From: an uncultured Selenomonadales bacterium
GTDB lineage: Bacteria > Bacillota_C > Negativicutes > Selenomonadales > Selenomonadaceae
Length of the DNA stretch: 19,926 nt
NCBI GenBank assembly: GCA_937916025.1
Contig: CALGGX010000172.1
Span: 1-19,926, forward strand
Direction of reading: 5' to 3'
The notes below the pieces were generated by a model. The model did no database searches and had not been told where the DNA came from. It saw only the letters and a list, made by a program, of their open reading frames with translations. Of this stretch, positions 1 through 8,327 are shown piece after piece. How positions within the stretch are numbered: position 1 is the stretch's first letter; each line of letters begins with the position of its first letter. The position numbers and the translations under genes were made by a program.

Positions 1-3000
1 TTGAGAACCGTCACACCGGACTCTGTCAAAGTCAAGACTTTGTTTTCGGTCACATACGAACCGATCGTATCACCGCCGAGCTCAAACGGATTTCTAACCG
101 ACGCGCCATCGCTTACGATGTTAATGCCGTCGTCAACCGATACGCTGTAAGTCTTGCCGTTAATGTCGAACGAATACGTCGTTCCGTCATGCGCAGTGAC
201 CGAAGCATCGGTGGTATGGACGAGCTGATATGAACCGGCGGAACTGCTGAGCGTGTAAATGTCTTCGCCGACAGCATACGTGGCTCCATCCGAGAGAAGC
301 GAAATATCCGAAATAGTGCCGTCATACGTGTAGGAGTAAAGCGTTTCGGAATCAGACGCTGCCGAGACGTTGTAGAAGATCGACACAACACTGCCGCTGA
401 TGCTGTACGTCATATTATCCGGCAGAGTACCGCTGAGCACCGAGTCGTTGACGAGATATTGCGCGCCGTTGATCGTAACGGCAGTTTGATCGCTGTTTGC
501 ACCGACAGTTATTGCGGAGTTAGATTCACTCGAAGCAATCAGCGTGCTGTAATCGGATCCGGTATCGATCTGATAGGTTGCGTCGCCGATCGCCAAGGTG
601 GTTCCGGAGATAGTTGCATCCGCACTGCTGCTTATGACGGTCTTGCTTGCGCCGTTGACAATCGTGAACTCGTAGCTTGCACTGCCGATGGATACGACGT
701 AGTCGGTCTTCTCGCCGATCGTGATCGAACCCTTATCGGCAAATGTATCTGCCGTGACAGAAGGAGTGCCGCCAACTTGAGTGATCTTGTAGCTCGTCTC
801 GCCGCTCGAAATGAGGCTGGTACTGAGCTCGTACGTGTCACCTTTCTTTGTAACGTGGAAGGTGCCGACGCTTGCATCGAGTCCTGCAATCGTGTAGGTC
901 GTGTCAACAACCGTCGTGACAGACGTGACATCGCTCGAACTGTACTGGTAAACAATGCCGTCTGCAACCTTGAAGACACTGCTGATAGAACCGTTCGGCT
1001 CTGTGACACTGCCATCGGCGTTGACTGTGTAATCAACCGGAGTCATACCGCTGCCTGTGCCATAAGTAAAGTACGTGCTCGAAGTGCCCGCGCCGATTGT
1101 CGGAGCATTGACTGCCGCCCAGTTGACGCCGGAGATTACCGTGCCGTTGTCATAAGCGATTGAATACGCAATGCCGTCGACAATTACCTGATCGGTGACG
1201 TTGCCGATGATGGTATCAATGCCGTTCAACGAATCCGCCGTGCTCTCGACAATACTAACTGCAGAGATTGAGTTGCTGTTGCCGAATGTTGCCACAAACC
1301 CGACGCCGCTGATAGTGAATGACTGTGTCGGCTCTGCCGAAGTCATTGCCGTAGAATTGAAGCTGCCGTTCTTCAAGGTCGCCAAACCGTTGCTGCCGAG
1401 CGAGTAAGTGAGTCCGCCGACCGTAACCTCGCCGTAGTTTGCCGCAAAGTTGACATCGTACGTCTCGTTGGCGACTGTGGTTAAGCCGCTGCCGCTCGAA
1501 GTGAGTTTGAAGCTCTTGTCGCCGAGTGTGATCGAGTACACGGCATTCGTTTCAACGTCCTTACCGTCTGCTGCAGTGCCCGCAATCGAACCGTTTTGCA
1601 GAACAGCCGAAATTTGACTGTCGTTATAAGCAAACGCGAATGCCAAACCGCCGACGGTGGCTTCTTGTTGCGGTCCGCCAACCAACGAATTGACATCAAG
1701 TACTCCGTTGCTGATAGTGGCATAAACAACTCCGGCAGTTCCGATCGAAACAGGAACGACTTGATCGTATCCGGTGCCGCCGACCGTGATTGCGCCGCCC
1801 GCGAGCGATGCACTCGGAAGAGTATTGTCGGCAAGGTAAATGTCGAAGGACATGCCGTTGATCGAAACATCAACATCACCATTATATGTCTGACCGCCGT
1901 AGGCAATCGATTTGATCGTGGAATTATCATATTCGACCGCGACCACGCTGCTGCCGATATTGATGTTGTACACCTGAGCCGCCGCTGCCGCCTGCAGTTC
2001 GGAAATTTGATCTTTATCGGTACCGCCGACGTTGACTGTTTCATTAAAGAGTGCCGTAGCTCCGCCGCTCATTGTATCGAGCGTGTAGATGATATTGTTG
2101 AGTGTGACGTAGCTGCCGCCGAATTTGAGAACATCTGTCGAATCGCTGCCGGTAACGGTATAGCCGCTGACTGCATTGCCCGCGCCGTTGACCGAGACGA
2201 TAGCAACTACCTCATTACCGATCGAGACGTTGTAGAACGAGCCTGCGCTCGAGTCGATTGTACCTTTTACACCGTCAACTTCGCCGCTGACCGGTTTGAT
2301 GTAGTAACTGCCGCCCTTGACAGATTCGGTGAAGAGGTTGTAGTAGATGCCGCCGATTGTGATCTGAGCCGCAGTGTCGCCGCTGACGATCGAACCGTTG
2401 TTGACTTTACCGTTGGCGATATCATATTCTTTACCGCCGATCGTGACCGCGATGTTATGCGGCGAATCTTCAACCGTACCACTGAAGTTTGAACCCGAAA
2501 TTGTCGGCACAAAGCCGAGTATACCGGCTTCGACTGTAGTGAGTTGATAGCCGATGCCGCCGAGTGTGAATTTTCCGCTCGCGTACTCGCTTGAAGCCGT
2601 GCCGCCGATCGACAAACCGGTGAAGGTGTAAGTACTGCCGTTGAGCGAAACGCCCGTGGCATGAACAACCGAGCTGCTGTTGCCGCCGATCGTGATATCG
2701 CTCATCGTGTAGGAATTCGGAATATCAAAGCCGCTAGCAGCGAGCGAGTCGGTCAGTGAAGCAATGATGGAATCACCGTTGACCTCGAACTTATAATCGA
2801 TGCCGCCGAAGTCAACATTAACAACTGTAGCGGCCGCTCCTGCTCCGATCACACTGTCAATGCCGCTGATGCCGCTGATGGAATAACTTCCTGCCCCGCC
2901 GGTCAATGTGACAATCGCGTTGTATCCGCCAATGCCAAGTGTTGCCATCGGGGAAGTACCTGCGTCTCCGGAAGATACAAGCGTACCAATTCCGTCTGTT

Positions 3001-6000
3001 GCGCCGGACAGACTGAGTGCATAGACGCCGCCGTTGCTCATGGAAGCAAGATCAAGCGCATATTTTATGCCGCCGATCGTAGCCAAATTGTCGTTATGGC
3101 CGACTGCAGTCCATTTGCTGTTGCTGCTGCTGATTGTGAAGGTATTTCCGCCGATGGTGGCGAAATATTTATCGGTGCTGTCGGTGAATGTTTCGGTGGA
3201 GAAGTCGTTTGCGAGGCTCGCGACAAAAGTATTTTCGCTCCAACCGATCTTGTAATAGACGCCGTCAACGCCTTTGAGTGTGGCAAGATTGGATCCGGCA
3301 CCGGCAAGGAGTGAGCTTCCGCTCGGACCGTTGATTGTCGTGATGCCGGTGCTTCCGCCGGTGATCGTGTAAGCAGAGCTGCCGAGGGAGAAGCCGTATG
3401 TGCTTTCGCCGCTCTCCTTTTTAACATCGAAGCCGTCCGTTGCACCTTCCTGATTATAGAGACCGATCGTGACGTTATTGCTTGAATCAAAGCCGAGGTT
3501 GTACCAGATGCTTCCGATTGTTGCGGTTCCGGTTTTGCTATCTTCTCCGATTGCAAACTTATTACCTTCGCCCGTAATATACGGACTGACGATCGACTCT
3601 CCGTAATGACCGATCGTGAAGTTGTTGGAGCCCAAAGACAGGTTGTAATAGCCGATCGAGGAATTGCCGCTGATTGCACTGAAGCCGTAATGACTGCTGT
3701 CAATAGATGCCGCAACCGAGACAAGAGCATTCTCGCCACTGCCTTTGACCGTGAAGAGATCGTAGCCGATACCGCCGATGGTTACTGCACTAACAGCACC
3801 TAAGCTGTTGCTGATATTATCATTTGTGCCGGCACCATAAATAGTATACTGTTCATTGACACCGCCAAATCTGACGCTGAAAGAATCGCCGGCGATGTTG
3901 AATGTTCCAATGCTTCCACCAAGAGCACCGCCGTCAGCCCATGTTCCGGTGATGCTTCCATCTTTGGCAATGCCGCCGGTCAAGGACACGCCTTTGACTC
4001 CACCGTAATTATTGATATCGATCATGTAGACGAGCGAGCCTGTGCCACTTCCGAGTGTAATTACTGCGTTATTTGAGTTAGCCGCACCATTTTGGCTTGC
4101 AACATCGGTCCCAAAGATAACACTTGAGACGCTATCGCCTGTCTTGTCACCGTAGAGCGTGGCAACGCCGTAACTGCCGATGCTGACCATGAAAGCACCG
4201 CTCGCAACAGCATCATATCCTTCGAAACCGCTCGCAATGCTGACGAATTCCATTCCGCTTTCGACAGTATGAAGGACATAGCCGACGCTGCCGGTGGTGA
4301 GTGTTGCGTAGCCGTTGTTCGATCCTTGAATCGAATTGAAAGAACCGGTTGACGCGCCGAGACTTGTGAATGAAGTGCCTGACAATCCCAGCGTTACGAA
4401 ATTTGTACTGCCCAAAGTGACGAGATACGTTGTTTCGCCTGAAGTGAGAGCACTAACTGTGCCGATCTGCCCGTCATCCTTAATTTCGAAGCCGCCACCG
4501 GAGGAAGCCGAAATCGTGTAATATTCACTGCCGACGTTGACCGATGCTTTGTAGTTTCCGAAACCGCCAAAACCCGTGACAGTGTATTTATCATTGGAAT
4601 CCGCATCATAGAAGCCGACGAGCGACGAATAGCCCACGACAACCTGTCCGCTGTTTTCATTGATTGCCGCCGTCAAACTGCCGAAGGAGATCGTGGCAAG
4701 CTGCGCCGCAGCGGCAGTGTATTCATTCTTACCAAGTCCCAATGTGGCAACTGGGCTTTCGGAGATTGTGCCCTTACCGATTTCGTAATTCACGCCGCCG
4801 ATTGTTACCGCAGTTCCGCCGCTTGTGAAACCGGTGATTGCTGCCGTCGCAAGAGACGAATGAATATCGGTAATTCCGCTGTCGTTGGCAGTGACGGTGA
4901 AGTATACGTCGCCGAGTGACAACGTCGCCTGAGACGAAGAGCCGGAACCGGCAGTAATTGTATCTCTCGTTTCAAACGCGGTCGGAGCCAATTTGATCTT
5001 GCTATTGTCGGCTGTAAGGTTGTAACTGATGCCGCCGATCGTAACTTGAGAACCGGTGAAGTCCACTCCTGCTCCGCTGACAAGGGAATAATAAGTACCA
5101 CCTGAGATGTTGGTATCGCTGACATTTACTGAGAGTTTACGCGCATTATCATTAGTGAGGCTCTCGAAGATTGCAATTGCAGGATCTGCGGTAAGCGTAC
5201 CGCCGGTGTATGCGTCGGACGCGATCGAAGCATAAACCATGCTGGTGTCGGTGTAGAAATAATATCCGACGCCGCCGACGGACATAATACTGTTGGCATA
5301 GCTCTTGCCGTTGATTGAGGAGATACCGGAATCGCCGACATTGACGGTGACGTTGTTCGTCCCCATGGCGAGGGTTGCCGCGCCTACCATAGCATAATCT
5401 TGGTTGTGGAGAGTGTATTGTCCGCCGATGAGCGATGCTTGGAGCACTCCTTCATTGAAAGAGAACTGATACGGAACGCCGCCGATGGAAACCTGATCAT
5501 TGCTTTCACTGACTGCAGAGAGGCTGATACCGCCTGTAAGATTGGTGATGTTGCCGTTTGCAACAAAGGCTTTGATTTCATTTTTGCCCGAGCCGAGAGT
5601 AATGACGTAGTTGCCATAATCGGTGCTGAGCTCGCTCTTAAATTGATCCGATTTGACGAAAATGCTCGGGATCGACTGTGCGCCGGTGCCGACGGATGCA
5701 GAGAAGGTTACGCCGTCAATAATTGCAGTATCGGGAGTGGTATCGCCGTTGATCGAAGCGACCGCATCGAATGCTTTGATGGTACCGTTATCAAGAACGA
5801 TCTGATATGCATCGGAGCCGGTACCGATGGTGACGTTGTAAGTCTTATCGGACGAAGCTCCTCCCAACGTACCGCTGAATGCACTTTGCAGGTCATAGGA
5901 AACACTGCCGTTGGCAGCACCTGCAAGGACGTATTTGACGTTGTCGGCAGTAACGGTTGCATTGTTGCTCGTAAATGACAACGCCACTCCGTTGCTCGCG

Positions 6001-7937
6001 AGTGAACTGAACGATCCGTCCTTGCCGATGGTGAAGTCGAATGTCGAAGACCCAATCGTCAATTGACCTTTGTAAGAACTGACGTCCGCCGTGCCGTTTT
6101 TGAATTCGTTGGTTCCGAGATTAATGACCGGCAGACTGTCGTTTAAGCTGAGAACGTAGTTGACGCCTTTATAAGAAAATGCGCCGCTGCCAACGCTGAC
6201 GTCGGCAACATCGGTTCCGGTGATCGTAACCAAACTCGAATCACCGTAATTGTCGGATCCGGTTGCAGGAAGAGTATGAGCCGTCGAGATTTGTGCCACA
6301 ACGGAAGCGGCGGCAGTACCCAAGTTGAGGGTGTAATCTTTGACAACCGGCGTAATGGTTTCGGTTTGATTTACGGCATAGCCTGCAGTGGTTGCATTCA
6401 AACCGTCGGCAACACCGACAGTGGCAACCGTAAGATCGTAAACAATCTTATTGTCGCCGGAGCCGAGGGTGATCTGACTGCCCGTGCCGTTGAGGCTGGT
6501 TCCGTTGGCATCAAAATTGATTATGTTGCTGCCGTCTGCAGTGACGGTAAAGATCGTTCCGCCGAGCGCGATTGTATAATTCACGTTGTCGCCGGCTACG
6601 GAACCGAGACCTATATCGCTTGTACCGGCTTGTTGCACGAGCGAGATGGTGTCGTTTGTACCCGCCACAATACTGAAATTGCCGTAGTTCGCAACGACGG
6701 TCGTTGGAGAACCGCTGGCAAGACTTGCACCGCTGACATTGACGGTAATAATACCGTCTCTGTTACTCGGAATTGTATATGACATTCCGGTTGTAACGGC
6801 CATAAGCGACTCTTTCGTCTCAACGTTGGCGGCGGTTACTCCGGCTTCACCGATTGTCGGGGTGACAACGGTAGATTTTGCAGAGTCGCCGATGGTGAAT
6901 ACACCGCCGGACATTGTGTAGGAAGAACCTTCGCCGATAGAGAGAACGGTTGCACCGTCAAGGTTGATCGAGTAATAGATGGCGTTATTAGTGAAATTGT
7001 AATTGGTAACAGTAGAAGTACCGTTTGCTGTTGCCGGATTACTCGAAACACTCTGCAATACATAAGAATCACCGACAGTAAGAGAAGCATCTGCGGTGAT
7101 CGACGCGCCGTTTTCGGTTAAGGTAAGATGTTCTTGAGTACCGTTGACGGTAACGGCATATGCGCCTGCCGCGAGCGATTGCGTGTGTGTATCGGCGAAG
7201 TAATACGAAGTACCTTGTGTACCGACATATTGATTTGTAGTAACAGCATTTAAGCTGGGGGAGGCGGAATCAAAAGTGTAGGTTGTGTTGCCGATGGTGA
7301 ACTTGCCGTCGACAATTTGAATATCATCGTTAACTTTGGAGCCGCTGATGGTGTAATCAACATTGTCGATACCTTTGAAGGTATAGATGGTGGTTTGAGC
7401 CGCTCCGACTGTTCCGGTACCGGTGATCGACACGTTTGCACCGAGTTCGGAAATTGTGTAAGTGAGAGCACCGATTGAAACGGTGGTTCCCGCCGCTACT
7501 TCTTGCGTAACTTCGGCACCTTTGAGCGTACCGTCGGTGATGGTGTACTCGGACAAAGTGTTGTTTTCCGAGCCCGGAAGCGAGAACGTGTAGACGGTAT
7601 TTGTGTCGGACTCAACGCTGACGTACTTGGTGAGATCGACGGTATATCCGCCGCCGCTTACCGAAGCGATATTTACTGCGTCATAACCGGTAACGGTCAT
7701 ATCGGTTCCGGGACCGGTAATTGTGTAGACTGCCTCACCGACGGTGAAGGTGTAAGTATTTTCGCCGTCTACAGATGTTACAGTCGGGTTGGTTCCGGAC
7801 GATGCGCCGACAGTTATACCGCCGCCTTCAAGTTGCGAAACGGTGTAAGTGACGCCGTTAATTACGACGGCACCGTCTCCGGTATCGCTGTTGATGGTTG
7901 CACCACCGCCGGCGAACCGTTGGAGATCAAAATCCAT
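1..7937 (-). CDS. Giant beta-strand-repeat protein, N-terminus complete, C-terminus beyond the left edge
   Basis: The ATG at 7937 follows a strong AGGAGG eight bases upstream. I read all 2,645 codons down to position 3 and found no stop, so the gene continues past the left edge. The protein starts MDFDLQRFAGG with no Sec-type signal peptide (no positive n-region followed by a hydrophobic core). The rest is a run of degenerate short beta-strand units built around [TS]-[IVL]-G-[GS]-x-x-[YF], for example TIGGISYNL (T at residue 966), TIGGVNYEI (1045) and TIGGIGYDLFT (1386). They alternate with units such as SLGSNNFTIG and are irregularly spaced, about 25 to 80 residues apart. Composition is rich in Gly, Ser, Thr, Ala, Val, Ile, Asn and Asp, with no Cys, six Arg and five Trp. 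No catalytic domain is recognisable. Size and composition fit an extracellular or surface structural protein or adhesin, but this is inference; I cannot assign a family. The secretion route is unknown, and a C-terminal signal could lie outside the window. Confidence 0.9.
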   Translation of the reverse strand, partial: MDFDLQRFAGGGATINSDTGDGAVVINGVTYTVSQLEGGGITVGASSGTNPTVTSVDGENTYTFTVGEAVYTITGPGTDMTVTGYDAVNIASVSGGGYTVDLTKYVSVESDTNTVYTFSLPGSENNTLSEYTITDGTLKGAEVTQEVAAGTTVSIGALTYTISELGANVSITGTGTVGAAQTTIYTFKGIDNVDYTISGSKVNDDIQIVDGKFTIGNTTYTFDSASPSLNAVTTNQYVGTQGTSYYFADTHTQSLAAGAYAVTVNGTQEHLTLTENGASITADASLTVGDSYVLQSVSSNPATANGTSTVTNYNFTNNAIYYSINLDGATVLSIGEGSSYTMSGGVFTIGDSAKSTVVTPTIGEAGVTAANVETKESLMAVTTGMSYTIPSNRDGIITVNVSGASLASGSPTTVVANYGNFSIVAGTNDTISLVQQAGTSDIGLGSVAGDNVNYTIALGGTIFTVTADGSNIINFDANGTSLNGTGSQITLGSGDNKIVYDLTVATVGVADGLNATTAGYAVNQTETITPVVKDYTLNLGTAAASVVAQISTAHTLPATGSDNYGDSSLVTITGTDVADVSVGSGAFSYKGVNYVLSLNDSLPVINLGTNEFKNGTADVSSYKGQLTIGSSTFDFTIGKDGSFSSLASNGVALSFTSNNATVTADNVKYVLAGAANGSVSYDLQSAFSGTLGGASSDKTYNVTIGTGSDAYQIVLDNGTIKAFDAVASINGDTTPDTAIIDGVTFSASVGTGAQSIPSIFVKSDQFKSELSTDYGNYVITLGSGKNEIKAFVANGNITNLTGGISLSAVSESNDQVSIGGVPYQFSFNEGVLQASLIGGQYTLHNQDYAMVGAATLAMGTNNVTVNVGDSGISSINGKSYANSIMSVGGVGYYFYTDTSMVYASIASDAYTGGTLTADPAIAIFESLTNDNARKLSVNVSDTNISGGTYYSLVSGAGVDFTGSQVTIGGISYNLTADNSKIKLAPTAFETRDTITAGSGSSSQATLSLGDVYFTVTANDSGITDIHSSLATAAITGFTSGGTAVTIGGVNYEIGKGTISESPVATLGLGKNEYTAAAAQLATISFGSLTAAINENSGQVVVGYSSLVGFYDADSNDKYTVTGFGGFGNYKASVNVGSEYYTISASSGGGFEIKDDGQIGTVSALTSGETTYLVTLGSTNFVTLGLSGTSFTSLGASTGSFNSIQGSNNGYATLTTGSVGYVLHTVESGMEFVSIASGFEGYDAVASGAFMVSIGSYGVATLYGDKTGDSVSSVIFGTDVASQNGAANSNNAVITLGSGTGSLVYMIDINNYGGVKGVSLTGGIAKDGSITGTWADGGALGGSIGTFNIAGDSFSVRFGGVNEQYTIYGAGTNDNISNSLGAVSAVTIGGIGYDLFTVKGSGENALVSVAASIDSSHYGFSAISGNSSIGYYNLSLGSNNFTIGHYGESIVSPYITGEGNKFAIGEDSKTGTATIGSIWYNLGFDSSNNVTIGLYNQEGATDGFDVKKESGESTYGFSLGSSAYTITGGSTGITTINGPSGSSLLAGAGSNLATLKGVDGVYYKIGWSENTFVASLANDFSTETFTDSTDKYFATIGGNTFTISSSNSKWTAVGHNDNLATIGGIKYALDLASMSNGGVYALSLSGATDGIGTLVSSGDAGTSPMATLGIGGYNAIVTLTGGAGSYSISGISGIDSVIGAGAAATVVNVDFGGIDYKFEVNGDSIIASLTDSLAASGFDIPNSYTMSDITIGGNSSSVVHATGVSLNGSTYTFTGLSIGGTASSEYASGKFTLGGIGYQLTTVEAGILGFVPTISGSNFSGTVEDSPHNIAVTIGGKEYDIANGKVNNGSIVSGDTAAQITIGGIYYNLFTESVKGGSYYIKPVSGEVDGVKGTIDSSAGSFYNVSIGNEVVAIVSVNGAGNAVSGYTVTGSDSTDVLKFGGSYVTLNNIIYTLDTMSGGATALFNETVNVGGTDKDQISELQAAAAAQVYNINIGSSVVAVEYDNSTIKSIAYGGQTYNGDVDVSINGMSFDIYLADNTLPSASLAGGAITVGGTGYDQVVPVSIGTAGVVYATISNGVLDVNSLVGGPQQEATVGGLAFAFAYNDSQISAVLQNGSIAGTAADGKDVETNAVYSITLGDKSFKLTSSGSGLTTVANETYDVNFAANYGEVTVGGLTYSLGSNGLATLKNGSFNSTAMTSAEPTQSFTISGVGFVATFGNSNSISAVSIVESTADSLNGIDTIIGNVTDQVIVDGIAYSIAYDNGTVISGVNWAAVNAPTIGAGTSSTYFTYGTGSGMTPVDYTVNADGSVTEPNGSISSVFKVADGIVYQYSSSDVTSVTTVVDTTYTIAGLDASVGTFHVTKKGDTYELSTSLISSGETSYKITQVGGTPSVTADTFADKGSITIGEKTDYVVSIGSASYEFTIVNGASKTVISSSADATISGTTLAIGDATYQIDTGSDYSTLIASSESNSAITVGANSDQTAVTINGAQYLVNDSVLSGTLPDNMTYSISGSVVSIFYNVSAASDSETLYSYTYDGTISDISLLSDGATYAVGEDIYTLSSSAGSYQLVHTTDASVTAHDGTTYSFDINGKTYSVSVDDGINIVSDGASVRNPFELGGDTIGSYVTENKVLTLTESGVTVL

Positions 7938-8188
7938 AACGATTTCCTCCTTATGAGAATGGATCTGATGACATTTTTTCCCGCCTCGCGATTGCGATTC
8001 CACTTCGCGGGCATGAATTTCCGAGTGTCGCTCGGTATCGGGTGCTTGCAACTGCGTTGTTGCTTAACGCGGATCGATTTATTTCCGGCGGACGGCACAC
8101 GACGCCCCGCTTCCCGTTCGAGACGAACCCAAACGAGACTTCTCCTTTCCTCGATAGATGAAATCAGCCTTACCGGCAATAGGCTACC
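7938..8188 (-). other. Long untranslated leader of the giant gene
   Basis: About 250 nt separate the predicted transcription start (near 8188) from the ATG at 7937. The stretch holds the gene's AGGAGG, a small perfect hairpin (gttcg at 8116-8120 with cgaac at 8124-8128), and a possible 17-codon TTG reading frame at 8132-8079 preceded by its own AGGAG. I recognise no known riboswitch. A longer minus-strand reading frame crosses the leader and overlaps the giant gene, but it has no ribosome binding site and an unconvincing composition. Leader status rests entirely on the promoter call. Confidence 0.45.
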
Positions 8189-8194
8189 ACGCAT

Positions 8195-8223
8195 ATTTTA
8201 AAATTTGCGTGCTCGGTTGTCAA
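8195..8223 (-). promoter_or_regulatory. Sigma-70/SigA-type promoter of the giant gene
   Basis: Read on the minus strand, a perfect -35 hexamer TTGACA (8223-8218) and a 5-of-6 -10 hexamer TAAAAT (8200-8195) are separated by exactly 17 bp. It lies between the pyruvate kinase terminator and the giant gene and points at the latter. This is the best -35/-10 pair I noticed in the window and implies strong housekeeping expression. Confidence 0.75.
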
Positions 8224-8249
8224 TTAGATAAACATTAAAATTTGATTAG

Positions 8250-8282
8250 AAAAAAAAACGGCGGAACTTACATTGAAGTTCC
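8250..8282 (-). terminator. Rho-independent terminator after pyruvate kinase
   Basis: On the minus strand GGAACTT (8282-8276), a six-base loop and AAGTTCC (8269-8263) form a perfect 7-bp stem. GCCG and nine T (8258-8250) follow. It sits 45 bp after the pyk stop and just before the promoter of the giant gene, so the two are separate transcription units. Confidence 0.85.
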
Positions 8283-8327
8283 AACCGATTTTACATCGTC
8301 GAAAACAGGCAATAAGCCGTTGAAATT

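Noticed and set aside
459..2492. Long plus-strand frames (234 and 298 codons) opposite the giant gene
   Set aside because: The minus strand is open for the whole stretch with a clear start, promoter and repeats. The plus frames are complements of repetitive Gly/Ile/Thr codons and lack ribosome binding sites.
1..7937. Possible hemolysin-type calcium-binding (RTX) repeats
   Set aside because: The repeats are Gly/Asn/Asp-rich, but I did not find the nonapeptide GGxGxDxUx in tandem.
1..7937. A frameshift or several genes within the giant frame
   Set aside because: Every codon from 7937 to 3 was read in one frame without a stop, and repeat units are seen in the same frame at the start, middle and end.
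7970..8030. Terminator-like inverted repeat (cccgc with gcggg) beside a T-run
   Set aside because: The T-run precedes the stem on the plus strand and is an A-run after it on the minus strand, so it is in the wrong position for termination on either strand.
7862..8194. A 110-codon minus-strand frame crossing the leader into the giant gene
   Set aside because: It starts at the predicted transcription start with no ribosome binding site and overlaps the giant gene out of frame. Its sequence is Arg/Ser/Pro-rich without any recognisable domain.
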